Positions 36,198-45,166 are shown, counted from the first letter of the stretch. The stretch: DNA of 64,000 nucleotides from a virus (IMGVR_UViG_3300036766_000678:1-64000); one strand, 5' to 3'. Numbers and translations: made by a program. The notes: generated by a model from the letters alone, not told the origin.

Positions 36198-38669
36198 TTA
36201 ATCGTCAAAATCAGGACAAATATCATCTAGTCTATTTCCTAATGGGGAAAAAGTTCCTGTAGGATTGAATCCCGTAATTTTATTAAAATCTTTTCCTTTA
36301 ACTGCTTTTACAGCTTGCTTAAAATGACTTTCTGTAAGAAGAAGCTTGTTATTAGCATCGTAAGCCTTTTCATCTATAGCATAGATAACTGCTAAATTAC
36401 AAAGTTCCCGTACTTGTGCTCCCGTCATTTTTTCAGATTCTTTACCAGCGACTTCATTTAAAAAGGGAAGTGCCTCATCAACTAATCCATTGCTAAATAC
36501 CTTTAGCATTTGTAATCGTTCATTTTTATTTGGCAAAGGAAAATCAACCACTTTATCAAAACGCCCAGGCCGATTTAGAAGAGCTGTCTCTAATACTTCT
36601 TTATTATTAGTAGTAGCGATTGTAATAATATCAGTATTTTCTTGAACTCCATCGAGTTGATTCATCATTTCCCCCAACAAAGCAGGATTATGATTAGTTG
36701 CCCTATCCCCGCCGTAAAGGTCTATATCTTCGAGTAGCATAATAGTAGGTGAAAGATCTTTGCATAATTGAACAATTTGTGCAATCTTTCTAGCCCCACC
36801 TTCCAAATGTTTTGGTGTCACCCAAACAAGAGTCCACTGCACTTGATTACACAATACCTTTGCCAACATCGACTTACCAGTATTATGATGTATTGTAAAA
36901 TCTCCTGTGAGATATAAATGATCTTTAGGCAAAGCAAAACCATAATAAGAATCAATCGAAAGCTTTTCTATACCAAACCCAACACGACGAACATCCTTGT
37001 TCATTATTCGTTTTATACATTTTTTACGTTTTAATAATACAGGAACTTTATACACATCCCCAAAAATACTAATTCTAAAATATTCTCCTTCAAAATACTT
37101 ATGATCTCTAATATAACAACCTTTAGTACATAATTTTTTGGAGGCAGAAAAACCTAAAGATCGACATAAGTAAACAATATTATCTGCTAAGTCTTCAGAT
37201 TTTGTAATGTAATCGAAAGATTTACCTCTACCTCGTCTACTAGCAACTCCACCAGTTTTATCTGCATATCCATCAGTATCAATTAAACCTGCGAGTAATT
37301 CCAATCTATCTTTTTCATTAGAAGTTAAATACTCAAATGGAATATGTTTATTATTTAATACATTTAGATTTTTAAGTTTATCAAGAAATTTATTCTCATT
37401 ATAACCTGTATGGCCATTAGTCAATCTAACAGTTATACTTTTATTATTTCCACCTTTATATGCAATCGAATACCCCAATCCTAATTTTTTTCCATAGTTA
37501 ATCCAAGCATCAAAAATAGGTTGATCCATGGTAGTCAACGCTGTTTCTTTAGATGTACCATCTCCAAGCCAAAGACCTAAAATATATGGTGGAATAGATA
37601 AATCTTTTTTGGAAAAAGTAATGCCTGTTCTTACTAATTTTAACCTATTTCTAACAGAAGGTTTTATTGTTAAAAAATCTTTTACAGTTATATTCATTGG
37701 AAATTGGAAATTCATTTCTTTACCAGAAAATTCTAAATGTAAAATATGATGCCCATTCACTACAAAAGATTCCCCTTTATTGGGAATAATCTTATACATA
37801 GTTTCTTGGCCATTAGCTAATTGCAATACTTCTCTACTTGTACTATCTGGTCCCATCAATAAATCCCCAACCTTAACATCTTCAACATTCTTAGTTGTTC
37901 CATCATACATAAGAATCTTAGTACCTTTTGCATGGCATCCTGGCTGACCACTTAAAATTAATCCACGCTTAACTTGCAAACCATTCTTACGGTAAATTTC
38001 CCTTGACTCAATAAGATTCAAAAGATTTGTTCTAATATCATCTTTAATTTTCTCAGGCAAGATAAGATCTGACCAGTCATATTTTTTGTCAAATTTAATA
38101 AAATTACAATGAGGATCAATTTTCTTACCCCGTAAAAAGTTATGCTCTTCTCCATATTTCTTCATCTCTTCTAAAAAAGCATTAGCGTCTGGAACAGAAT
38201 CTTTTCTACTTGCAAATTTAAATTTGTAGTCATCTCTATAACCTTCAGATAACCCAATAATATACCTTACCTTATCATTCGAAATGAAATAATGACCATA
38301 TCCTAATCTACTAACTTTTTCTGTTTCTGATATTTCAATACTACTAAAAGAGGGAGCATATTCCCCGTCACTCTCAATTCCAATAACTCGATCAATATTT
38401 AAACCTTTGCTTTTTATAAAATCTGGAAGTATATATCTAAAAACAAGAGAATTTGCGAGAGGACATGTAAAATCTGCAAAAACAACATCATCAAGTGAAT
38501 CTGCCTGAAGAAATCTTTTAAAAGAGCCCATTTGATAGTCATTATTCCAACGGGATTCCTTAAGGGCCTCAACGTAATTTTTTGCGGTCATATTTTGAGA
38601 AAGTATGGGCGGTATATTATCAAAAGATGATTGCTCTTGGTGTTTAGGTGGTTTGGGGTGATTTGACAT
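36198..38669 (-). CDS. AAA+ ATPase interrupted by an intein
   Basis: The 823-residue precursor joins after splicing into a 471-residue ATPase. The N-terminal 230 residues are not recognised. The P-loop is GQPG|TGKS, split at the bar. After it come Walker B MLLEDIDLYGG, sensor ATTNN, arginine finger NRPGRFD and a helical lid, an arrangement like FtsH, proteasomal ATPase or BCS1-type AAA+ proteins. BCS1-like is plausible from the layout. It acts as a remodelling ATPase with unknown target; splicing is required for ATP binding. The next gene downstream is a homing endonuclease (34777-36192). Confidence 0.82.
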   Translation of the reverse strand: MSNHPKPPKHQEQSSFDNIPPILSQNMTAKNYVEALKESRWNNDYQMGSFKRFLQADSLDDVVFADFTCPLANSLVFRYILPDFIKSKGLNIDRVIGIESDGEYAPSFSSIEISETEKVSRLGYGHYFISNDKVRYIIGLSEGYRDDYKFKFASRKDSVPDANAFLEEMKKYGEEHNFLRGKKIDPHCNFIKFDKKYDWSDLILPEKIKDDIRTNLLNLIESREIYRKNGLQVKRGLILSGQPGCHAKGTKILMYDGTTKNVEDVKVGDLLMGPDSTSREVLQLANGQETMYKIIPNKGESFVVNGHHILHLEFSGKEMNFQFPMNITVKDFLTIKPSVRNRLKLVRTGITFSKKDLSIPPYILGLWLGDGTSKETALTTMDQPIFDAWINYGKKLGLGYSIAYKGGNNKSITVRLTNGHTGYNENKFLDKLKNLNVLNNKHIPFEYLTSNEKDRLELLAGLIDTDGYADKTGGVASRRGRGKSFDYITKSEDLADNIVYLCRSLGFSASKKLCTKGCYIRDHKYFEGEYFRISIFGDVYKVPVLLKRKKCIKRIMNKDVRRVGFGIEKLSIDSYYGFALPKDHLYLTGDFTIHHNTGKSMLAKVLCNQVQWTLVWVTPKHLEGGARKIAQIVQLCKDLSPTIMLLEDIDLYGGDRATNHNPALLGEMMNQLDGVQENTDIITIATTNNKEVLETALLNRPGRFDKVVDFPLPNKNERLQMLKVFSNGLVDEALPFLNEVAGKESEKMTGAQVRELCNLAVIYAIDEKAYDANNKLLLTESHFKQAVKAVKGKDFNKITGFNPTGTFSPLGNRLDDICPDFDD
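36882..37937 (-). mobile_element. Intein in AAA+ ATPase Walker A motif (352 aa)
   Basis: It begins CHAKGTKILMYDG (Cys 245 of the precursor) after GQPG and ends FTIHHN before TGKS, with the conserved block of Cys at the start and His-Asn at the end; the first C-extein residue is Thr. The middle holds a LAGLIDADG endonuclease with YILGLWLGDG and LLAGLIDTDG. Removal restores the motif GQPGTGKS. Confidence 0.9.
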
Positions 38670-38678
38670 AAATATTCC

Positions 38679-39986
38679 TTAAGCTAACTCGTAATTAAAA
38701 GGTCGAATTATACGTTCATATTTCTTTTCTTTATCTGCTTCGGAGACAAACAACCAACGACTATCTCCTACAACAAATTTAGAATTAGTTTCCCACATAA
38801 CCTGTACAGGATTATTACTCATTATTCCTACACCTTGAGCATAACTATCAGTCCCGATCATGCTACCATTAATTATTATCTGAATGCCTGAGTTTGTTTG
38901 AAAATGGCAAGGCTGGTGAACATGCCCAAAAATAAATAAAGAAAAAGGTTTCCTATGATGAATACGTTCTTCCTCATTAACCCGATGAGCTTGAACTTCA
39001 ATTCGTTCCGTATTAATACTCTTTCCAGGATTGCCTGTGATAAATACTCCATCTGAATGTGTTAAATATACCCTATGTTTTTGAACACGAATTTCTGCAT
39101 AAGGACTTTTTGGGACAACAACTTCAATCTTTGAATCTTTAGAAAAATAACGAGACAAAGAATAAAATATAATATTTTCAAAAGAATCATACTTTTGAGA
39201 AAGAGCACGGCCCTTATCAGCCTTGTGTTGAAATCTGCCGTGGTTGCCAGGAACACATACAATTCGAATCTTTGGAAAAAGATCTTTAATATATTCGAAA
39301 CCCTGAATAAAATAGCTTAATGCCCCATTTACTTGATGAGTAATCAAATCATAATCAGGTCCTTCTTGATTATGTATAATGCCACCAATCAAATCCCCTC
39401 CAAGAAGAAATACAACTTCTTGATGCAAACTTCTCTGTTCCATTTTATAAGTGGCAATCTGATCTATGATAAAACCAAAACGACGAGCAGCAATTTCCCA
39501 ATTAAACTCATTTTTTCCACCCAGCTCTTCTTTATCAACGTGAGTACCAAAATGTACATCGGTTAAAGCAACACAAATAGAACGTGGAGTAGCATCATGC
39601 AATTCTTTTGTGGCAACTCCTTTGATATATTCTTTTGTTGTCTTTTCATCCAGAATCTTAGGCTCTACTTTAACCTTGCTTAATGTTTTAACAAGGGATT
39701 CAGTAAGTTGTTCTGAAAACATCTCCCAAGATCCATATTTTTTTTCTAATTTGGACAAATATAATTTGCGTTGTTTATTAAGTTCTATATCTTTAAGCTG
39801 TTTTTCAAACGGAAAATAAGTATTTAAAACAGTAGAAAAACCCCCCACCTTCCGCAAATCCCATTCAGAAATTTTAGACAATTCTTTAAACTGAGCTTTT
39901 CCCAACTTATATGGTTCTAACCCAAGCTTATCTGAAATTCGTTCAATTTCTTTTACAATATCTTTCACTAATTTGCTATCGGACAT
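38679..39986 (-). CDS. Calcineurin-like phosphoesterase, 435 aa
   Basis: All motifs of a metallophosphoesterase are present: ALTDVHFGTHVD, LLGGDLIGGI, VPGNHGR, LTHSDG and FGHVHQ. The first 140 residues are charged and helical; the KVGGFSTVL part could bind DNA. The layout is like DNA polymerase II small subunit or other phage phosphoesterases. It lies just upstream of the intein ATPase gene. Substrate unknown. Confidence 0.8.
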   Translation of the reverse strand: MSDSKLVKDIVKEIERISDKLGLEPYKLGKAQFKELSKISEWDLRKVGGFSTVLNTYFPFEKQLKDIELNKQRKLYLSKLEKKYGSWEMFSEQLTESLVKTLSKVKVEPKILDEKTTKEYIKGVATKELHDATPRSICVALTDVHFGTHVDKEELGGKNEFNWEIAARRFGFIIDQIATYKMEQRSLHQEVVFLLGGDLIGGIIHNQEGPDYDLITHQVNGALSYFIQGFEYIKDLFPKIRIVCVPGNHGRFQHKADKGRALSQKYDSFENIIFYSLSRYFSKDSKIEVVVPKSPYAEIRVQKHRVYLTHSDGVFITGNPGKSINTERIEVQAHRVNEEERIHHRKPFSLFIFGHVHQPCHFQTNSGIQIIINGSMIGTDSYAQGVGIMSNNPVQVMWETNSKFVVGDSRWLFVSEADKEKKYERIIRPFNYELA

Positions 39987-40025
39987 TTTATAACTCCTTT
40001 ATATCTAAACTTTAAAGACTTCGCA

Positions 40026-40169
40026 TTACGGCAATAAACGCATAATTACTATACAAACACTAGATGCCCCTAGGAAATAAAAAGCCCAAGGAAGTGGCGC
40101 GATATAGGACGCGCCATAAAAGGCACTTGCAGCAGTGGCTAACAATGTTTTAACGATTACGGGGTTCAT
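40026..40169 (-). CDS. Small membrane protein, 47 aa, holin-like
   Basis: Two hydrophobic stretches separated by a short Pro-containing turn (ATAASAFYGASYIAPLPWAFYFLGASSVCIVIM) suggest two membrane helices. RBS AAAAGGAGAATTAAT is excellent. A holin or pinholin fits the size, but no lysin was seen nearby. Confidence 0.5.
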   Translation of the reverse strand: MNPVIVKTLLATAASAFYGASYIAPLPWAFYFLGASSVCIVIMRLLP

Positions 40170-40182
40170 ATTAATTCTCCTT

Positions 40183-40530
40183 TTACCACAATTTGAAATG
40201 TACTGCTACATGTGTATTGTGTGTTTCTGTTGGGTCATTTGCCGCTAATAACTCGTACTTCTCGTATGCTGCTCCTACACTAAAATATACTCTAGGAGTG
40301 AGAGAATAATTAATGTCCAATCCTCCAGACCTATCTCGAAATCCTTTATTTGTATCAAAAGACCCATAAGGAGCTAAACTTAACGGGCCATATAAAGGCT
40401 GTGTAATATTTAAATTTACAGATGTACCATTTCCAAGAGTAGAATTATGATTTCCTCCTACGGTAAGCCAAGCCTCAGAAAAAGCACAAGTAGGTACTAA
40501 CAAGATTATAAAAAGTTTTAATAGTTTCAT
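40183..40530 (-). CDS. Exported beta-barrel-like protein, 115 aa
   Basis: MKLLKLFIILLVPTCAFSEA is a signal peptide (cleavage near AFS-EA). The mature part has alternating hydrophobic residues (LNITQPLYGPLSLAPYG, RVYFSVGAAYEKY) and ends VHFKLW with an aromatic last residue, typical of outer-membrane barrel proteins. Its size allows a small barrel or part of one. Lies next to the site-2 protease. Confidence 0.6.
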   Translation of the reverse strand: MKLLKLFIILLVPTCAFSEAWLTVGGNHNSTLGNGTSVNLNITQPLYGPLSLAPYGSFDTNKGFRDRSGGLDINYSLTPRVYFSVGAAYEKYELLAANDPTETHNTHVAVHFKLW

Positions 40531-40533
40531 ATT

Positions 40534-41280
40534 CTATCCTTTTATTAATTTAGTAATATCTCCAAAAATAATAAATACCATAAGTAATCCTAATAGCACA
40601 AAACCAAGAATATTCCAGATTTCGTATGCTCTATTTGGAAGTTTTTTTCCCCGTATGCCTTCAATAATATATAGTAGGACGTGTCCACCGTCCAATCCGA
40701 AAATTGGTAACAAATTAAACAATCCCAAACTCAAAGACACTATCGACAATAAGAAAAAGAACTGCATAACACTTTCTTTTAATGAGGACACCATAAGTTT
40801 TGTAACCATAATAGGCCCTGCCATATCTGACATATGAGATTGAGCAGTAAATACCCCGCCAAACCATTTTAATGTTTCATGAATAACAAACCATGAAATA
40901 TCACCTGTTCGTTTAACAGCAGCGAAAACTGGCCAGTGATTAAATAGAAGAAGTGCATAAATCATAGCTAGACCTAGTAAAAGATTCATAACTGGCCCTG
41001 CAAGAGCAATTAAAGCTCGTTTATACCATGGCACAGCAAAGAAGCCACCTTTTGTATTATCTGAGGGGTCCTCTTCCGCAAATTGCACGAAGCCGCCTAA
41101 AGGTAACAACCTAAGTTCATAAGAAGTCCCTTTAAATAAGAAGCCCAACAATCTAGGTCCAAACCCAAATGAGAACTTTAATACTTTCACTCCAAATGCC
41201 TTAGCTGTAAGCATATGCGCTAACTCATGAAGTCCAATCACTAACCCAAATCCTAAAATAACAACAAGAATACTAAGCAT
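40534..41280 (-). CDS. Site-2 protease (RseP/M50-like), 248 aa
   Basis: The zinc site HELAH is at residues 18-22 inside the first membrane helix; NLLPIFGLDGGHVLL supplies the third ligand (LDGG) near residue 197. Several further membrane helices fit. No PDZ domain is visible, so it is a minimal S2P. In Gram-negative bacteria RseP cleaves RseA to activate sigma E, and it also cleaves signal-peptide remnants. A phage copy could silence or trigger envelope stress during infection (inference). Confidence 0.82.
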   Translation of the reverse strand: MLSILVVILGFGLVIGLHELAHMLTAKAFGVKVLKFSFGFGPRLLGFLFKGTSYELRLLPLGGFVQFAEEDPSDNTKGGFFAVPWYKRALIALAGPVMNLLLGLAMIYALLLFNHWPVFAAVKRTGDISWFVIHETLKWFGGVFTAQSHMSDMAGPIMVTKLMVSSLKESVMQFFFLLSIVSLSLGLFNLLPIFGLDGGHVLLYIIEGIRGKKLPNRAYEIWNILGFVLLGLLMVFIIFGDITKLIKG

Positions 41281-41289
41281 TTAATCTCC

Positions 41290-41397
41290 TTATGGGTGTG
41301 GTAATCCAGCTAAAATCATTTCACCACATTGGGGGCAGTGAAACATTCCAATAGGTTTACCTTTTAATGGTTCAGGGTCAAAGGAACATTTTTTCAT
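41290..41397 (-). CDS. Small CPxCG protein, 35 aa
   Basis: MKKCSFDPEPLKGKPIGMFHCPQCGEMILAG...: an isolated CPxCG knuckle with one additional Cys near the start. It overlaps the RecA start by 1 nt and ends 9 nt before the protease gene with AAGGAGATTAA as its downstream RBS. Confidence 0.55.
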   Translation of the reverse strand: MKKCSFDPEPLKGKPIGMFHCPQCGEMILAGLPHP

Positions 41398-42398
41398 TAT
41401 TTCTTATGCTCCTGAATAAGTTTTAACAATTCTTTTTGTAATTTCTCATCCCCACGAAGAGTGGTAAGAAATTCTTCCATCCCTTTAACTGTTGTTTCTC
41501 CAAAGGTAAATTTTGGGCCATGGGATTGAACAATTACTCCTGTTTTAAGTCCTAAAGAAACAATATCATCGATCTTATCAATACCCTCAACAAAGTTAAG
41601 GAGAAAATCTGCTGTTCTAAAAGGTGGGGCAACTTTATTCTTAACTACTTTAATACTAACACGATGCCCCAAGATATCTTCTCCATTCTTAATCTCTGAT
41701 CCAAATAATTTCTTTACTTCAAGACGTTGTGAGGAGTAAAATTTTAGACTTTCGCCGCCTGGCGTGGTGAACGAGATTCCTCCAGGGCTAAAACCACCAA
41801 TTTTCTGACGCAACTGGTTGATAAAGATAACAACAGCTTTGCTACGTCCAATAGCTCCTGTTAAACGGCGTAACCCTTGACTCATCATGCGCGCTTGCAC
41901 CCCCATTGTCTGCTGGCCCATCTCGTTTTCTATTTCACTACGGGGAACTAAAGCTGCCACCGAATCAATTACCACCATGTCAATATTACCAGTTTGAACA
42001 AGCTTTTCCACAACACTCATAGCTTCTTCCCCACTCTCAGGATTACGATAAATGACATTATCTGCATCTACCCCAAGTTTGGTTGCCCATTCTGGGTCCC
42101 AAGCATTTTCACTATCGATTAAGGCAACATTCCCACCAAGACGTTGAGCAGAGGCAAGACCAAGAAGACTTAATGTTGACTTACCACCAGAGGGCTGACC
42201 ATACATTTCAATAATGCGACCTCTAGGATAACCACCGCAACCTAAAGCAAAATCAAGACTGGCTGATCCTGAAGGAATGGCATCAAGCTTTTCCACTTCC
42301 AAATTACCAAATCGTGCAATGGTAATGTCAAGCTCTTTAGCCATTTGCTTTAATTGAGCATCTAGTGATTCTTTTGTTTCTTCTTGTTCTTTGGCCAT
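41397..42398 (-). CDS. recA: RecA recombinase
   Basis: 333 aa, close to the usual 330-350. Walker A GQPSGGKST lies at residues 67-75, the catalytic Glu in DSENAWDPEW near 96, Walker B MVVIDSVAAL near 140, and loop L2/helix part FINQLRQKIG with SFTTPGGESLKFYSSQRLEV. It is a bacterial-type RecA rather than a UvsX-type. The role is recombination and replication restart. The neighbour is an SSB-like gene. Confidence 0.92.
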   Translation of the reverse strand: MAKEQEETKESLDAQLKQMAKELDITIARFGNLEVEKLDAIPSGSASLDFALGCGGYPRGRIIEMYGQPSGGKSTLSLLGLASAQRLGGNVALIDSENAWDPEWATKLGVDADNVIYRNPESGEEAMSVVEKLVQTGNIDMVVIDSVAALVPRSEIENEMGQQTMGVQARMMSQGLRRLTGAIGRSKAVVIFINQLRQKIGGFSPGGISFTTPGGESLKFYSSQRLEVKKLFGSEIKNGEDILGHRVSIKVVKNKVAPPFRTADFLLNFVEGIDKIDDIVSLGLKTGVIVQSHGPKFTFGETTVKGMEEFLTTLRGDEKLQKELLKLIQEHKK

Positions 42399-42425
42399 AT
42401 TATCTCCTCTTATCTTTTATTCCTT

Positions 42426-42989
42426 TTAGAAAGGAAATTTGCTTGTTGCCCTTGGAGCGACAGGTGCCACTACTGGTTGCACATTTACTACTGGCGCAAC
42501 TGGTGTAGCAACTGTTACAGGAACCTGTTGAGAAACTACGGAAGTTGCTTGAACGGCTACCTTTGCTGGACCATGAGCTAATGGGGCTTGCGCTAACATA
42601 GTCTGCAATACCTGGGTGTCTACCTCAGTCATTGCTACTAAGCTATCCACATTTTGGTACTCTTCATCATTTTCTCCAACTGTGCTTTTAACAAAAGCTT
42701 TGGTATAAACACCCAAAAGCTGATCTGTGTCTAGATTGACAGCTTGTTCTGGCGAAATGCCAAGAGAATTCAACCAAGAACCAAGTCTGCTCTTTGGTGA
42801 AACAACTTTCGAAGTAGAACCAAACACCCAACGTTTCTGAAATGGATTTTGCTGTATCTCAAACTTCCAATTTAGATAAGCGTTTCCCTTCTTACTAACT
42901 TTTTCAGCAATCTCCAAAATCTTAACGAAATAAATATTATCGGGGATTGGTTCGTATTCGCGTTTCTCTGCTTTTTGTAATTGTACCAT
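42426..42989 (-). CDS. Single-stranded DNA-binding protein (DUF669-like)
   Basis: The N-terminal 115 residues (IPDNIYFVKILEIAEKV, KGNAYLNWKFEIQQNPFQKRWVFGSTS, KSRLGSWLNSLG) match the phage DUF669 family of ssDNA-binding OB-fold proteins. A Pro/Val/Ala-rich linker leads to a C-terminal KFPF tip, similar to the PF tip by which SSB recruits partners. It lies directly upstream of RecA in the same operon and overlaps the endonuclease VII-like gene. Confidence 0.78.
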   Translation of the reverse strand: MVQLQKAEKREYEPIPDNIYFVKILEIAEKVSKKGNAYLNWKFEIQQNPFQKRWVFGSTSKVVSPKSRLGSWLNSLGISPEQAVNLDTDQLLGVYTKAFVKSTVGENDEEYQNVDSLVAMTEVDTQVLQTMLAQAPLAHGPAKVAVQATSVVSQQVPVTVATPVAPVVNVQPVVAPVAPRATSKFPF

Positions 42990-43749
42990 TTTTATTTCTC
43001 CTATTATGTTTATTTAAGTACTTAATTAAATTTTTCAATGTTTCAACATTATCTTTTAAACGACCTAAAGCAACATTACAATTACTACACAACAATCCAC
43101 GAATGCACTTGCCACAAGATTTAGCTTTTGGGCAGCAAGCATGGTCATGGTCTACAGTTAAAAGTTTTCCCAATTCTTCCACAGTTTTAAGACATCCTAA
43201 ACATGCACGATTTTGTGTATTAAGTATTGCATTATATTTTTCATCAGTTAAACCATAGCAATTCTTAAGGTGATGCCTTCGAAAATATTCTACTATTTTC
43301 TTCTTATTTAATTCCACGTATGTCTTCCTTTGTTTTTTAATTTTCTCTTTATTTTTTGGCAGATAAACTTCTTTATAGGCTTTAATTTTATCCGCATTGT
43401 CCTTCGCATACTGCTTTTCATAATCTCTACGGCAAACTTCACACATATGATTAATTCTTCCAACAACGGCCATATCATGCCCATTCTTGCAAAAATCCTT
43501 CTTACGAGCATCTTTATTTGGGTCAATTCTCCTTCTTTCACGCCTACACTGGGTACATTCCCAATTACTTCTATCTCTACCTACTATAAAGGTATCATGC
43601 CCATTAACACAGAATTGTTTATGTTCAATTTTATCTATATTATTAATCTTATAGACTCTCACACATTCCTTACACGCTCCTGATTTATACCTACCAACAA
43701 GAGCTATTTCATGCCCATTTTTACAAAAAGGTTTCTTAGGCTTTGCCAT
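42937..43749 (-). CDS. Endonuclease VII-like HNH nuclease with four GHD modules
   Basis: The C-terminal 100 residues (YGLTDEKYNAILNTQN..., CLGC, LLTVDHDHAC, GLLCSNCNVALGRLKDN) match the recombination endonuclease VII (T4 gp49) family. The N-terminal 110 residues hold four repeats of CxxGHDxxxVGR...CxxC, which other genes in the window carry once. The Pro/His nuclease core is usual for both Holliday-junction resolvases and homing enzymes of the same fold; the GHD modules favour the latter. The stop overlaps the SSB start by 53 nt. Confidence 0.75.
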   Translation of the reverse strand: MAKPKKPFCKNGHEIALVGRYKSGACKECVRVYKINNIDKIEHKQFCVNGHDTFIVGRDRSNWECTQCRRERRRIDPNKDARKKDFCKNGHDMAVVGRINHMCEVCRRDYEKQYAKDNADKIKAYKEVYLPKNKEKIKKQRKTYVELNKKKIVEYFRRHHLKNCYGLTDEKYNAILNTQNRACLGCLKTVEELGKLLTVDHDHACCPKAKSCGKCIRGLLCSNCNVALGRLKDNVETLKNLIKYLNKHNRRNKNGTITKSRETRIRTNPR

Positions 43750-43750
43750 A

Positions 43751-44257
43751 TCACAGATTAATATTCTTAATCATTCCTCGATTATTTCCGCTGATATTTT
43801 GATCGAGCTGCAAGACGGTGATCTGACGGCTCAAGTTGTTATTTGCTGACTCCAGGTTTGAATAAACATTTTGTAATATTTTCATAAACCAACTTGCACG
43901 AATGCTTGCTATTTCGGCATGATGAAGCTTGAGTACAAGATCAGTCATGAGCATCTTAGCATGAGTATTTCGCATTTCTGCACTCTTCTGTGCTGCAACT
44001 GTAGCGTTTGTTGCAAGAAGCATTTCTAGATTCCTATCATATTCCCCTTGCACTCTTTCATGATCAATCTCATGGGCAGCTACATTCCGCATAGCTTCCA
44101 TTACTAAGGAACTGACTCTATCTTTCTGCAACTGACACTCAGCCAGTTTCACCAAGATTGAAGATAGACCGAGTACGGAAGGATCTGGGTCTAGGAAAAA
44201 CTTAATCTTACTAACTTCTTCCAACTTCTCTGCCATCTGTTCTTCTGTAAGTGCCAT
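43751..44257 (-). CDS. Hypothetical coiled-coil protein, 168 aa
   Basis: The ATG at 44257 has TACAGGAGAATAAT upstream; a frame from 44296 overlaps the neighbour. The sequence is almost all helical with heptads and several Met and Gln, so a coiled-coil oligomer is likely. No catalytic motif. Confidence 0.6.
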   Translation of the reverse strand: MALTEEQMAEKLEEVSKIKFFLDPDPSVLGLSSILVKLAECQLQKDRVSSLVMEAMRNVAAHEIDHERVQGEYDRNLEMLLATNATVAAQKSAEMRNTHAKMLMTDLVLKLHHAEIASIRASWFMKILQNVYSNLESANNNLSRQITVLQLDQNISGNNRGMIKNINL

Positions 44258-44258
44258 A

Positions 44259-44483
44259 TTATTCTCCTGTAGGTTCTTGTGGGAAAGTAGTCTCAATATC
44301 TTGTTCTGTTAAATATTTGCATTGGGCAAAAAGCTTACTGGATGCTTCCAACAATTCTGCTCCAGATGACACCTCAACGTCCGTAGTGAGAGTAGAATCA
44401 AAAGTGTAGCTTTGAAAATTGACAGTTACCTTTCGTCCATAGGTTTTTGTAATAACAAATTTCTGTTTAACGCCTTCAACCAT
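44259..44483 (-). CDS. Hypothetical protein, 74 aa
   Basis: Beta-rich start (KFVITKTYGRKVTVNFQSYTFD) then a helix. Resembles small phage proteins that are strand-rich at the N-terminus. Ends 2 nt before the ATG of the coiled-coil gene. Confidence 0.55.
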   Translation of the reverse strand: MVEGVKQKFVITKTYGRKVTVNFQSYTFDSTLTTDVEVSSGAELLEASSKLFAQCKYLTEQDIETTFPQEPTGE

Positions 44484-44492
44484 ATATTCTCC

Positions 44493-44678
44493 TTAACCTA
44501 AATCCTCGCCGCAATCTTTACAATGCATATCTGGTTCCCATCCCATATTATACCACACAATTCCATTTGGATGCTCTTTTATTCTGCATAATAAATTTGC
44601 AAATGATTCACTTTTAAATAAATAAGCATACCAACAAGGTTGCAACCACTTAGGAAGATAATTATAAATCCAACTCAT
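44493..44678 (-). CDS. Hypothetical protein with CKDCGEDL end, 61 aa
   Basis: From the ATG at 44678: MSWIYNYLPKW... with IKEHPNGIVWYN and a C-terminal HCKDCGEDLG knuckle. Proteins with C...H...W...HC..CGE at the end are common in phages, function unknown. The promoter at 44715-44743 can drive it, with a weak SD (AAGGGAATTGGAAAA). GTG at 44708 is an alternative start. Confidence 0.55.
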   Translation of the reverse strand: MSWIYNYLPKWLQPCWYAYLFKSESFANLLCRIKEHPNGIVWYNMGWEPDMHCKDCGEDLG

Positions 44679-45166
44679 TTTTCCAATTCCCTTGATCTTT
44701 CTATCCACTCTTTCATTATAACAGATGAAACAGAAGATTGCAATACCTTATCTAATTCACAAAGAAACCTCATAACCTTATCTACTAATTCTGGCCTTCT
44801 ATATATAATATCTCTGCACGTCTTCGACACGCTCATGTTCAGTTCATCTGAGTAATCTACTTCTTCTTTTACGGCCAAGCCGTCGAGCGTTTGAGTAATA
44901 ATTTCTAATACTTCGGTATCTCCTTCCAATTTCTCTTTCGCAGCTTTATAACTTATTCCTTCTAATTTTGCTATAAAAGAAGCAGCGTCTCCTCCCATAC
45001 TCATTCCAAAATCAAACCAGGAATTTGTTAAACTGTAGACAGTAAATGAGGGTGTGTGATTGATACTTATCTTAAATGGACTTGAGCCTCGATAGATACC
45101 CTCGCCTATAGGTACTAATTTTACTCCAGCTTCTTCAACTAATTCTTTAATGTTCTTTTGGGACAT
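44675..45166 (-). CDS. Primase CHC2-like domain without zinc ligands, 163 aa
   Basis: EGIYRGSSPFKISIN, HTPSFTVYSL and GGDAASFIAKLEGISYKAAKEKL follow the DnaG zinc-domain template (Y.GLCPFHxEKTPSF.V..., GGDAISFVM..EGLSF.EA..L). The Cys-His-Cys-Cys ligands are replaced (S, K, W/F, M), so no zinc can bind. The catalytic core is coded separately at 18831-19508. Either this is the split partner of that core or a remnant used for another contact. Confidence 0.68.
   Translation of the reverse strand: MSQKNIKELVEEAGVKLVPIGEGIYRGSSPFKISINHTPSFTVYSLTNSWFDFGMSMGGDAASFIAKLEGISYKAAKEKLEGDTEVLEIITQTLDGLAVKEEVDYSDELNMSVSKTCRDIIYRRPELVDKVMRFLCELDKVLQSSVSSVIMKEWIERSRELEK
44715..44743 (-). promoter_or_regulatory. 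Sigma-70 type promoter, TTGCAA-17-TATAAT
   Basis: -35 TTGCAA at 44738-44743, -10 TATAAT at 44715-44720 with TGT before it. It is inside the primase-like gene and faces the small gene 44493-44678 and the following genes including SSB and RecA. Confidence 0.6.
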
